Positions 36,050-43,160 of a stretch of 64,000 nt of DNA are shown here, piece after piece. A program made the translations under genes and the position numbers. The notes beneath the pieces are model-generated. The model worked only from the letters and a program-made list of their open reading frames with translations. It did not search any database and was not told the DNA's origin. This stretch comes from Nesterenkonia marinintestina (GTDB lineage Bacteria; Actinomycetota; Actinomycetes; Actinomycetales; Micrococcaceae). The stretch covers positions 434,001-498,000 of the forward strand of contig NZ_JAOEFD010000001.1 in NCBI RefSeq assembly GCF_025420485.1, given 5' to 3'. Positions within the stretch are counted from its first letter, which is position 1. Every line of letters starts with the position of its first letter.

Positions 36050-36513
36050 CGGTGAGCCTCGTCGTCGTGGACGGCGGCACCGTCGAGGGCCGGGATGAAG
36101 TGGTCGAGGAACAGGGCTGCGTACTCGTCCCGGGAAAGCCCGTATCGAGGGTCGACCCATCGCACGTCGGCGATCTCGGACTGGGGCTCCCCCGGGTCCG
36201 TCACCGTGACGATGCCGAGCAGAACCTCAGCCTCGACCATGTATCCCTCCTCGTTCGCCGCGGGGGCGCAGAAGGAGCCGAGGTGGCGCAGGTCGTGGGG
36301 CCGCAGCTCCAGTCCGAGCTCCTCCCGGCATTCTCGGATCCCGGCGTCGACGATCGATTCACCCGGGTCAGGCTTGCCGCCGGGCTGCATGAATCGGCGG
36401 GTGCCGTGCTTGCGGACGGTGAGGATGCGGTCGTCGACGTCTCGGAGCACGACGGCGACGACTCGGATCACCCGTCCGGCCGTATGGACCTGGTGGATGT
36501 CATCGTCGCGCAC
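36046..36513 (-). CDS. NUDIX hydrolase
   Basis: NUDIX pyrophosphatase of 155 residues. The box GGKPDPGESIVDAGIRECREELGLEL matches G-x5-E-x7-R-E-x2-E-E-x-G-U. The flank RVVAVVLRDVDDRILTVRK is typical of MutT-like enzymes, and the C-terminal PQSEIADVRWVDPRYG is characteristic of a family that acts on nucleoside diphosphate derivatives. The substrate is unknown. It is the last chromosomal gene before the tRNA-Asn and the inserted element. Confidence 0.88.
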   Translation of the reverse strand: MRDDDIHQVHTAGRVIRVVAVVLRDVDDRILTVRKHGTRRFMQPGGKPDPGESIVDAGIRECREELGLELRPHDLRHLGSFCAPAANEEGYMVEAEVLLGIVTVTDPGEPQSEIADVRWVDPRYGLSRDEYAALFLDHFIPALDGAAVHDDEAHR

Positions 36514-36581
36514 GCGACCATCCTACGGCGACCGTGCCCCCGAATCGCCGCCGACGGCGACGGCGGATACCGTGCACTGAT

Positions 36582-36611
36582 TTCACAGGCCGTGAGCCTG
36601 CCTGCTAAACT
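36582..36611 (+). promoter_or_regulatory. tRNA-Asn promoter
   Basis: TTCACA (36582-36587) differs from the -35 consensus by one base. An 18-bp spacer separates it from TAAACT (36606-36611), a TANNNT -10 box. The predicted start lies about 14 bases ahead of the tRNA. This is the clearest promoter in the window. Confidence 0.7.
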
Positions 36612-36624
36612 CTTCCAGTCGCAA

Positions 36625-36696
36625 TCCTCCATAGCTCAACGGCAGAGCACTCGACTGTTAATCGAGCGGTTGCTGGTTCGAATCCAGCTGGGGGAG
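36625..36696 (+). tRNA. tRNA-Asn (GTT)
   Basis: A 72-nt cloverleaf: acceptor TCCTCCA/TGGGGGA with one T-G pair, D stem GCTC/GAGC, anticodon stem CTCGA/TCGAG with loop CTGTTAA (anticodon GTT), T stem GCTGG/CCAGC with TTCGAAT, discriminator G, no encoded CCA. Its 3' part is the likely attachment site of the conjugative element that begins just downstream. Confidence 0.97.
36658..36696. other. Predicted attL region of the integrative element
   Basis: The tRNA-Asn 3' half is intact and a minus-strand HTH gene of the element reads into it, taking its last codons and stop from tRNA sequence. This is what integration into a tRNA 3' end leaves behind. The exact core cannot be set because the right-hand repeat is outside the window. 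Confidence 0.6.
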
Positions 36697-36975
36697 CTTC
36701 TCCGAGGCCCTCGTCCGCACCGCGGACGGGGGCCTCTCTTGCGTCAGCTGCTGTCCCAGCAGATCTGCGAGAGAAACCTCTAGATAGGCCGCCACAGCAA
36801 ATAGCTCGTCAATGCGAAACGCCATGACCCCCCGTAGTCGCTTCGACATCTGAGGCTGGCTATACCCAAGTGAGTCAGCCAGACCCGCCTGCGTAACTCC
36901 GCGGCGCACCATCCACGTCTTAACCTCACGTCCCACGCGAACGTTGGCGTCCACATCTTCCAGAGCAATCGTCAT
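36658..36975 (-). CDS. Small HTH (XRE-type) regulator overlapping tRNA-Asn
   Basis: Protein of 105 residues with a Cro/CI-type helix-turn-helix at about 20-75 (VKTWMVRRGVTQAGLADSLGYSQPQMSKRLRGVMAFRIDELFAVAAYL). The C-terminal LPQLDSNQQPLD is encoded by the antisense of tRNA-Asn, so this tail depends on where the element is integrated. It lies divergent to a second HTH protein. It probably controls excision or transfer as a lysogeny-type repressor or excisionase. Its DNA is clearly lower in GC than the flanking chromosome, which supports foreign origin. Confidence 0.75.
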   Translation of the reverse strand: MTIALEDVDANVRVGREVKTWMVRRGVTQAGLADSLGYSQPQMSKRLRGVMAFRIDELFAVAAYLEVSLADLLGQQLTQERPPSAVRTRASEKLPQLDSNQQPLD

Positions 36976-37087
36976 GGCTACAGCCTAGAACATGGGACGC
37001 CCCTCGTATAGCGTCAGAGAAATTTCGTGCACAAAAAGCAGCGCGTCGGTGTTGCCTGCGTATTCTCTAAACGCATACGGTGTAGCT
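36976..37087. promoter_or_regulatory. Divergent promoter region of the two HTH genes
   Basis: On the plus side TTGCCT (37052-37057), 18 bp, TACGGT (37076-37081), six bases, then ATG 37088. On the minus side TAGGCT, six bases, then ATG 36975. Both are leaderless-type arrangements, and TGTAGC followed by C or T immediately precedes both ATGs. AT-rich sequence with a GTGCAC palindrome lies between. A shared operator is likely. Confidence 0.5.
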
Positions 37088-37348
37088 ATGCGATATCGAA
37101 AGCAGCTCTCAGCGAATATTCGGGCGCAGATCGCCTACCACGACATGACTCAAGTCCAAGTCGCCGCGCTCTTGGGTTTACCACCGGGACAAGTCTCCAA
37201 ACGTATCCACGGTCATATCGACTGGAGGGTTGGAGAGCTCCTCTTCCTGGCTCACGAATGGAATCAACCGTTGGACGTTCTGCTGCGCGGCGTGGAAGAT
37301 CGACCGTTCGACGAGAACGGCGCTGTCGAGGCGGTGACGTCCGCATGA
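37088..37348 (+). CDS. Small HTH DNA-binding protein
   Basis: Protein of 86 residues. The HTH lies at about 9-55, with IRAQIAYHDMTQVQVAALLGLPPGQVSKRIHGHIDWRVGELLFLAHEW. It is a sequence cousin of the divergent repressor: both have the Q-V/P-Q/S-K-R recognition segment and end with a D-x-L-L. The leaderless ATG 37088 is preferred over an upstream reading because of the TACGGT box six bases before it. The stop overlaps the next gene (ATGA), so it is the first gene of the long plus-strand operon and may autoregulate it. Confidence 0.75.
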   Translation: MRYRKQLSANIRAQIAYHDMTQVQVAALLGLPPGQVSKRIHGHIDWRVGELLFLAHEWNQPLDVLLRGVEDRPFDENGAVEAVTSA

Positions 37349-38232
37349 GCACCGATCTCACTTCGACGTTCTCGGTGGCTTCCGCGCGGGAGTTCACCGA
37401 TGAGATGAAGTCTGACTATGCGTCTCTCCAGGAGCGTGTAGCCGCAGCATGGCAGGGGCGGATCTGGATCGCTCTCGGGTACGAGGACTGGCAGAGCTAC
37501 CTGGACACAGAGTTCTCAGGGATCGGTCTTCGTCCGCCAAAGGAGCTGGAAGAGCAAGTCCTCAGTGAGCTGCGAGCCGCGGGCATGAGTACTCGAGGCA
37601 TTGCGGCCGCCACTGAGATGAGCCAGAAGACAGTTTCGCGTCGGCTGGGATCAACTGAGTCAGATGACTCAGTTGACCGGATCGTCGGCCTAGATGGGAA
37701 GGACCGTCCTGCACGTCGCGCGCCGGGGCTCAGCGACCACGAGGAGATCGTGGATGCGGAGATCGTTGAGGACGGGCCGCAGTCCCCTGGTCAGGTGTCG
37801 ATCGCTGATGAGCTGGGCGATTCTGGGTGGTCAGGTGGGGATCGCTCTGCTGAGGACATGGGGCTCAGGCCGGTGGATCTCTCGGCTGCCTCAGCTGATC
37901 ACAGCTCTCGGGAGTACGTGCGGCGTCAGTACGGTCAGCTGCTCGGTGAGGCCGGCGGAGGCATCCCGGCGGTGAACGCGGCCGTGAATGGGCTGTCGAT
38001 GACTCTGGCGGTAAACCCCCTGGATCACAAGCTCCGAGAGGACGAGCTGACCGCGATCGCGGCGGCCAGTGCTGACAGTACGGCGCAGTTGGCTGAGCTG
38101 CTGGCCCAGATCGCCCGCACCGCGGGGTCTGAATCGTCACGTTCAGCACTGAACGCGACCGCGCTCGACCGGGTCGATGAGGCGATCGAGAAGCTGCAAT
38201 CGGTCCGCGCCGCCGTGCACTCGACACAGTGA
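37345..38232 (+). CDS. Phage/plasmid-type HTH DNA-binding protein
   Basis: Protein of 295 residues. A HTH-like segment is at about 74-100: LSELRAAGMSTRGIAAATEMSQKTVSRRLGS. It is followed by VGLDGKDRPARRAPG, a phrase seen in actinophage and plasmid ParB-like or regulatory proteins. The N-terminal SDYASLQERVAAAWQGRIWIALGYEDWQSYLDTEF resembles the start of those proteins. The C-terminal 150 residues are alpha-helical and alanine-rich. Likely roles are partitioning, replication control or transcription. It is coupled to the upstream HTH gene and to the next. Confidence 0.6.
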   Translation: MSTDLTSTFSVASAREFTDEMKSDYASLQERVAAAWQGRIWIALGYEDWQSYLDTEFSGIGLRPPKELEEQVLSELRAAGMSTRGIAAATEMSQKTVSRRLGSTESDDSVDRIVGLDGKDRPARRAPGLSDHEEIVDAEIVEDGPQSPGQVSIADELGDSGWSGGDRSAEDMGLRPVDLSAASADHSSREYVRRQYGQLLGEAGGGIPAVNAAVNGLSMTLAVNPLDHKLREDELTAIAAASADSTAQLAELLAQIARTAGSESSRSALNATALDRVDEAIEKLQSVRAAVHSTQ

Positions 38233-38258
38233 CGGCACCTGAACAGGAGGCTTCCCCT

Positions 38259-39524
38259 ATGACTTTGCAGACCACGACCACCCGAGCAGATCAAGCCCCG
38301 GGCGAGGTGAAGGAGACGGCGCTGCCGGCGGAGCAGGCGATCGGTGTCCGGCCCGCGGCCAGCGCGTCGGCGGCCTCGACGGAGACCGGAGCGCAGACGA
38401 GTGCGCCCGGGGCCGGTGAGTGGCCGGCCCCGGGCGCGAGGGAGATTGAGTCAGAGACGTCTGACAACAACAGCAGAAGTGAACAGACGGACCCAATCGC
38501 GGTTAATGATACGCCCGCGGTGTCGGCCTCGACCACCAACGCCACGACCACCGTGGACGGTCCCGCGGGGATTCCGGCACATCGTCAGGTCTCGGGTGGG
38601 CGGATCAACCCGGATGCCCGGGCGTTCGTGCGGGTGATCATCATCGGCACCGTGATCGCCGGCACGGTCGCGTTCGCGATCTCGTTCGTCGCGCTGATGG
38701 AAATTGCGCATTGGCTGGGCATCCCGTCGTGGATGTCGTGGTCGATCCCTGTGTTCATCGACTTAGCGATCCTCATCTATGCCGGGTCGATCCTGGTACA
38801 CAAAGCTCGAGGGGATCGGACCTGGCGGTCCTGGGTGATGCTGGGGGTCTTTACCGGACTGTCGATGGTCGCCAACGTCTCCCACGCGCTGTCGTCGGGG
38901 ACCTCCACCGAAGCCTGGCAGGCGTGGGTCGGAGCAGTGATCGCGGGCATGGTGCCCATCGCGATCTTCGCCGCGACCGAACAGCTGGCCTCTATCGCAG
39001 TCCAGGACCCCGAGACCCGACGTGCCGAGCTGGAGGCCGAAGCCACGTGGGCTGCCGAGCAGGCCGACCGGGAGCGGGAGCAGATCGGGTTGGAGCACGA
39101 GCGGGAGATGGCACGTCAGCGAGCCGAACTCGACCGTGAGCAGCACGTCACCGAGATCGAGATCGCACGGGCCCGTCGGTCGCACCTGGTGGAGAAGGCA
39201 GCACAGGGCATCGACCTCGACCACTCCCCCACGGACTCCTCACCCACCGAGCCGCGACCCACACCAAATCGGACCAAGAGCCCATCCCCAGCGAGAGCGA
39301 CCGCGGATCTGGATGCGATCGCTTCTTTCGTGGAAGAGGCCCAGTACCGGGGGGAACGGGTCTCCGGTGCGGCGCTAGCCGAGGCGGGCCTGGTGTCGTC
39401 GGGCAAGACCGGACAGCGCCGTCTGGCCTCCCTGAAGAAACAGCGCCCGGACCTTTTCGAGGCCGAGGACCCCACCCCCGGACCCGAGGATGACACCGCC
39501 GCAGCAGACGAAGGGACAACATGA
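38259..39524 (+). CDS. DUF2637 membrane protein with C-terminal winged-helix-like tail
   Basis: Protein of 421 residues from ATG 38259 (AGGAGG eight bases upstream). An acidic disordered N-terminus is followed by four TM helices at about residues 127-250 (VRVIIIGTVIAGTVAFAISFVALMEIAHWLG, IPVFIDLAILIYAGSILVHKA, WVMLGVFTGLSMVANVSHAL, WVGAVIAGMVPIAIFAATEQLA), characteristic of DUF2637 from actinobacterial mobile elements. A coiled coil with RAELDREQHVTEIEIARARR follows. The end, ERVSGAALAEAGLVSSGKTGQRRLASLKKQ, looks like a DNA-binding winged helix. It may link element DNA to the membrane during transfer. Confidence 0.75.
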   Translation: MTLQTTTTRADQAPGEVKETALPAEQAIGVRPAASASAASTETGAQTSAPGAGEWPAPGAREIESETSDNNSRSEQTDPIAVNDTPAVSASTTNATTTVDGPAGIPAHRQVSGGRINPDARAFVRVIIIGTVIAGTVAFAISFVALMEIAHWLGIPSWMSWSIPVFIDLAILIYAGSILVHKARGDRTWRSWVMLGVFTGLSMVANVSHALSSGTSTEAWQAWVGAVIAGMVPIAIFAATEQLASIAVQDPETRRAELEAEATWAAEQADREREQIGLEHEREMARQRAELDREQHVTEIEIARARRSHLVEKAAQGIDLDHSPTDSSPTEPRPTPNRTKSPSPARATADLDAIASFVEEAQYRGERVSGAALAEAGLVSSGKTGQRRLASLKKQRPDLFEAEDPTPGPEDDTAAADEGTT

Positions 39525-40018
39525 TGAGTGACCTCCTAAGCAACCCGACCATAGGAATCACCGCGGCGGTGACCATCGTCGCGCTGGCAATCGTCGCCTA
39601 CTGGGTCGCCGACCGGTGGAAAACCACCCAGCGATTGAAGAACCAGATCCCGATGAGCGGAACGTCGCTTTTCATCCACACCGGCCAAGCCTCTGAGAGG
39701 TCCACCGTGCTCTTCCGCCGGGGCGGGGATCCCCACGGGCCGGTCGTCGGAGTGGTCGAACCGTCAATCGAGGCTCCTGGCACGGTTCGCGCGTACTGGG
39801 CACCCACTGTGACCATCGCCCGATCACGGCCGACCTGGGGCACGGAGAGAGTAAAGGCGGAAGCGAGTAAGCACGCCGACCTGACCGACCTCCAGGAAGC
39901 GATCGCCACAGTCGCCCAGTGGGAGGCCCAGGTCGAAGACAGCACCGAGAGCATCCGCCGGGCAGTCTCCACCGCACGGACGCCCTCGTCGAAGAAGGCA
40001 GAGGGGCGAGATCGATGA
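39521..40018 (+). CDS. Hypothetical single-TM protein
   Basis: Protein of 165 residues. One N-terminal TM segment (GITAAVTIVALAIVAYWVAD, about residues 12-31) is followed by a basic loop and a beta-rich cytosolic or exported region. An alpha-helical end closes the protein (DLTDLQEAIATVAQWEAQVEDSTESIRRAVSTA). It is not recognised. It starts inside the stop of the DUF2637 gene, and its stop overlaps the next gene, so all three are one transcription-translation unit. The order of small membrane proteins suggests a complex at the cell envelope. Confidence 0.6.
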   Translation: MMSDLLSNPTIGITAAVTIVALAIVAYWVADRWKTTQRLKNQIPMSGTSLFIHTGQASERSTVLFRRGGDPHGPVVGVVEPSIEAPGTVRAYWAPTVTIARSRPTWGTERVKAEASKHADLTDLQEAIATVAQWEAQVEDSTESIRRAVSTARTPSSKKAEGRDR

Positions 40019-41022
40019 GCAGCCAGGGATACGTCAAAGACATCTATCCCGAGGCCGCAGGCGATGCGGTCGTGATCACCGTCGACGGCGAGGTCCGTCG
40101 AGAGCCGCTGGGAGGGGCAGCCGCTGAGGGCCGGTGGGACTGGCTGGACGAGAAGGACTACCAGCTAGGCAGCCTGGGGCCTGATGCGGTGATTCTGACC
40201 CCACGCCACGACCCCGTCATCACGGACTCATCTTCGGGGCACCGGTGGGCCACGGCGCTGGTTCAGGGGCTGGGGCTCTACTCCCGCCCGGTATGGGGTG
40301 AAGCGGTGGTCATCCTGGGCTCGGTCAACGGGCACATCACCGGGCTCTCCACCAGGCAGGCGGACGCGCTGGACACCGCCATGGAGCAGCTGCAGGAGTT
40401 GGACCGCCTAGGACTGCCCCTGCGGCTCAGCGAGACCCAGGAAGACCGACTGCGGGAAGCCTTCGGGGTCACTGTCCCGGTGCCCACCTCGGAGCCGCAT
40501 GACGAGGACTCAACCCTGAGGAACCAGCAGGAGCCGCGCAAGCTGTGGCCCTGGCTGGTGGTTGCGCTGCTGCTGATTCCCCTGGCCGCGGCGGTGGGAT
40601 ACCTCGCTGGCGGGTCCCTCGCTCAGGCCCCCGATGAGGAGACCCAGGCGCGTGTGGCAGAGATCGATGACCGGGAATCCGAGCTTGATGACCGGGAAGA
40701 AGACCTCGAAGCCCGGGAACAGGCAGTCAGTGCCCGCGAATCCGAGGTGGAAGACGAGCAGGCGAACCTCACCGAGACCGAGGAAGACCTCGATGACCGG
40801 GAAGAAGATCTCGACACGAGAGAGACCGAGCTGGATGAGCGGTCTGAGGCGCTGGACGAACGGGAGGACCAAGCCCCCGACGTGGAGGACTTGGAGGAAC
40901 GCGAGCAGGCGATCGAGGACCGCGAAAGTGACCTCGATGATCGCGCCGCAGAGCTGGACGACCGGGAAGAGCAGCTCGATCAACGGGAAGACGATCAGGA
41001 TGCCGACGATCAGAACCAGTGA
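40015..41022 (+). CDS. Membrane-anchored acidic coiled-coil rod protein
   Basis: Protein of 335 residues. A globular N-terminal half (about 1-170, with WATALVQGLGLYSRPVWGEAVVILGSVNGHITGLSTRQADAL) comes first. A TM helix follows at about 176-200 (WPWLVVALLLIPLAAAVGYLAGG). The last 130 residues are heptads of the type DDREEDLEAREQAV, READLDD and EREQAIEDRESDLDD, giving a highly acidic coiled-coil rod. The rod length would be about 18 nm if continuous. Rod and anchor suggest a structural or tethering role outside or under the membrane. No homolog is recognised. Confidence 0.65.
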   Translation: MSSQGYVKDIYPEAAGDAVVITVDGEVRREPLGGAAAEGRWDWLDEKDYQLGSLGPDAVILTPRHDPVITDSSSGHRWATALVQGLGLYSRPVWGEAVVILGSVNGHITGLSTRQADALDTAMEQLQELDRLGLPLRLSETQEDRLREAFGVTVPVPTSEPHDEDSTLRNQQEPRKLWPWLVVALLLIPLAAAVGYLAGGSLAQAPDEETQARVAEIDDRESELDDREEDLEAREQAVSARESEVEDEQANLTETEEDLDDREEDLDTRETELDERSEALDEREDQAPDVEDLEEREQAIEDRESDLDDRAAELDDREEQLDQREDDQDADDQNQ

Positions 41023-41070
41023 CCGCACCTTGACCTTTGGTGATGGAACGCTCTCTGGAGAGGGGCTCAA

Positions 41071-42555
41071 ATGGCTGTGGAGATGATGACCTGGGCCAGA
41101 CGCCAGGTATTCCAGCACTTTGACCTCTCGTCCTCAGAGCGATTCGTGCTGATGCTGCTGGCCGATAACGCTTCATGGAACGAAGAGCTGGGGCACTGGT
41201 ACTGCTTCCCTTCACAGAAGACCATCGCCCGTGATGCCGGCATGTCAGAACGCACCGTGCGCCGAGCGGTGGAACGCCTCGAAGCGCTGGGACTGGTGAG
41301 CACAGGCCGTCGCAAGACTGCTGGCGGAGCACTGAGCCGGATGTCCTATCTGTTCCATCCTGAGGCGATCGAGCGTCCCATTGCATTGGCCGTCGAGGAC
41401 AAGGTCAGCAGCGACGAGACCGAAGAGCACAACCCCAAGAAATCAAGACCGGACACAGTGTCCGGTCTGAGAAATTCAACACCGGACACCATGACCGGTC
41501 TGGAGAACTCAACACCGGACACCATGTCCGGTACCCCCGCGGTTCCGCATGAAATCAAGACCGGACACAGTGTCCGCCCTGTGGAAAACGATGCGTCCGA
41601 GGACCCCTACCGGACACTGTGTCCACCCCTACCGGACACAGTGTCCGGTCCCGCGCGCACAGAGAGTAACCCGCGCGCGTCGCGTCTTAACCGTCATAGT
41701 GAACCGTCATCGTCGTCGTCTTCTTCTGGTGAGTCCAGAGCCGGAGCTCCGGCGGAGCAGTCGGCTCACGAGACGACGACCAATGAGGCGACGACGGACC
41801 GGACGACGATGGAGACTGCGGGGGTCGGGTCGGGTGGATCGTCTGTGGCCGCTGGCGCGGCCGACGATCACCCCGACCCGTCAGCGACCCCGGCGGTGGA
41901 CACAGTGGTGGACAGGGATCGTCCGGTGTCCGATGACCAGTCCAGCCGGGTGTCCGAGTCGCAGGTGTCCGAGTCGCAGGTGTCAAGGTCGATGGCTGGT
42001 CGTGTTGGACACGGGGTGACCGGTGAGGACCTGACCGCACTGGCGTTGGCCGTGCGAGAGCACCTGGGTCCGGTCACTGCGTCCGAAGTCGCTGAGGTGG
42101 CCAAGGTCGTGCTGGGTCGAGCCTCCCGGCGGGTTGGCCGTCCGGTGGCCTACGTGGCCCGGGCGGTGGCCATGGACATCGAGGCGTGGACACAGTGGCT
42201 GGCCGGACACCGGGTCACCAGCGGTGGACACCACACCACCGGTGGCCGTGCCGGTGGCCCGGAGGGTGTCCGGACACCGTCGTTGGCCGCGGTGCCGGCC
42301 AGTGGCCGGACAGGTGGCCGACGCCCGTGTCCAGTGCCTCGGCACGCAGAGTCACAGTACCTGGCCACCAACTGCCCGTCCTGCCGGTTCGGAGACTTCC
42401 CGAAGCGGTTGGACACCAAGGTCTTCGACGCCCTGGACACCAGTGTCCGGGCCCGAGTCCTGGAGGCGGGGGTCACCGTGCCCGGACGGTCGGCATCTGG
42501 CGGCTCGGCCGGCTCAGAGGCTGCAGGCGACCGGGGGGAGGCAGGAGTCTCATGA
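41071..42555 (+). CDS. Replication-initiator-like protein with N-terminal winged helix
   Basis: Protein of 494 residues. The N-terminus (RRQVFQHFDLSSSERFVLMLLADNASWNEELGHWYCFPSQKTIARDAGMSERTVRRAVERLEALGLVSTGRR) is a winged-helix domain like those of plasmid RepA and helix_turn_helix_36 proteins. Residues about 126-193 are encoded by the iteron region and contain a repeated STPDTMSGLxN peptide. The middle is low complexity, and a C-terminal helical domain (GEDLTALALAVREHLGPVTASEVAEVAKVVLG) and a CxxC (NCPSCRFGDF) follow. It is most likely a Rep or its regulator. Confidence 0.6.
   Translation: MAVEMMTWARRQVFQHFDLSSSERFVLMLLADNASWNEELGHWYCFPSQKTIARDAGMSERTVRRAVERLEALGLVSTGRRKTAGGALSRMSYLFHPEAIERPIALAVEDKVSSDETEEHNPKKSRPDTVSGLRNSTPDTMTGLENSTPDTMSGTPAVPHEIKTGHSVRPVENDASEDPYRTLCPPLPDTVSGPARTESNPRASRLNRHSEPSSSSSSSGESRAGAPAEQSAHETTTNEATTDRTTMETAGVGSGGSSVAAGAADDHPDPSATPAVDTVVDRDRPVSDDQSSRVSESQVSESQVSRSMAGRVGHGVTGEDLTALALAVREHLGPVTASEVAEVAKVVLGRASRRVGRPVAYVARAVAMDIEAWTQWLAGHRVTSGGHHTTGGRAGGPEGVRTPSLAAVPASGRTGGRRPCPVPRHAESQYLATNCPSCRFGDFPKRLDTKVFDALDTSVRARVLEAGVTVPGRSASGGSAGSEAAGDRGEAGVS
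41446..41649. repeat. Iteron-like palindromic repeats within the Rep-like gene
   Basis: Six copies of a palindrome built on ACCGGACAC-A-GTGTCCGGT lie with centres at about 41457, 41490, 41523, 41569, 41618 and 41640. Copies 1 and 6 are perfect over at least 9 bp per arm, copy 3 over 8 bp, copies 2, 4 and 5 imperfect. Spacing is 33, 33, 46, 49 and 22 bp. Two of the 33-bp intervals encode an 11-residue direct repeat. Such directly repeated binding sites are typical of an origin of replication or of an autoregulatory operator. Confidence 0.7.
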
Positions 42556-43085
42556 ACCTGATGATTCCGGCTCCGATGAGCACCGCTGTCAGCACCGCCC
42601 CCGGGGAGACGCTGGCCGGGTCCTTCTCTGCGGTGGTCACCGCGGCGGCAGGGTTGCTGGTACTTCTTGGCCTGGTGGTCGGGTGGGGAGCCGGGACACT
42701 GGGCGTCCTGATCGCCGCCGGGACGGGTCGCTACCCGGGCACAGAGCCTCAGGCCCTTGGGGTGTCTGGGGTGTCTGGGGTGTCTCGGTGCCGGCGGGTC
42801 GCGGTCGCGGGCCTGGTGGCCGCCGGGTCGGGTGCGACGGGGTTCCTCATTTTGTCCCTGCCGGTGGTGGTCAGCGCAGACCAGTGGGGCCGCGCTGGCG
42901 TGGCGGTGCTGGTGGCAGCGGGACTCACGGTGGGGCTGAGAGCGGGGCTGGGCCGCTTGCTGCGCCGGCACGGAGGGTCCCGGCCGGAGTCCTGGAGGTG
43001 GAGTCAGAGGGCCTGCCCGGGCCACCAGGCGCAGAGGTGCGGCAGTGGAGTCCGTGAGGACGTCGACGCCGGGAGGAGGACCTAG
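42552..43085 (+). CDS. Hypothetical multi-TM protein
   Basis: Protein of 177 residues with about four hydrophobic segments in residues 26-135 (FSAVVTAAAGLLVLLGLVVGWG, LGVLIAAG, VAGLVAAGSGATGFLILSLPVVV, GVAVLVAAGLTVGLRAGL). A GVSGVSGVS repeat comes from three tandem copies of GGGGTGTCT near 42760-42787. The C-terminus is basic and has an irregular composition. It is not recognised. It overlaps the Rep-like stop codon. The slightly unusual end makes the last 40 residues less certain. Confidence 0.55.
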   Translation: MNLMIPAPMSTAVSTAPGETLAGSFSAVVTAAAGLLVLLGLVVGWGAGTLGVLIAAGTGRYPGTEPQALGVSGVSGVSRCRRVAVAGLVAAGSGATGFLILSLPVVVSADQWGRAGVAVLVAAGLTVGLRAGLGRLLRRHGGSRPESWRWSQRACPGHQAQRCGSGVREDVDAGRRT

Positions 43086-43160
43086 CAGCGGGTCGGGTGT
43101 GAGTGGCACCGGGGGCCGAGCAGAGACGACGAGTCCGACGAGGACGAGGGAGATAAGCAG

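Noticed and set aside
36658-37348. Toxin-antitoxin pair
   Set aside because: Both products have a HTH and neither resembles a toxin. The divergent layout fits a repressor/activator switch.
41446-41649. CRISPR-like array
   Set aside because: Repeats are palindromic, about 20 bp and coding, with intervals of 22-49 bp and no unique spacers. No cas genes are nearby. An iteron-type explanation is better.
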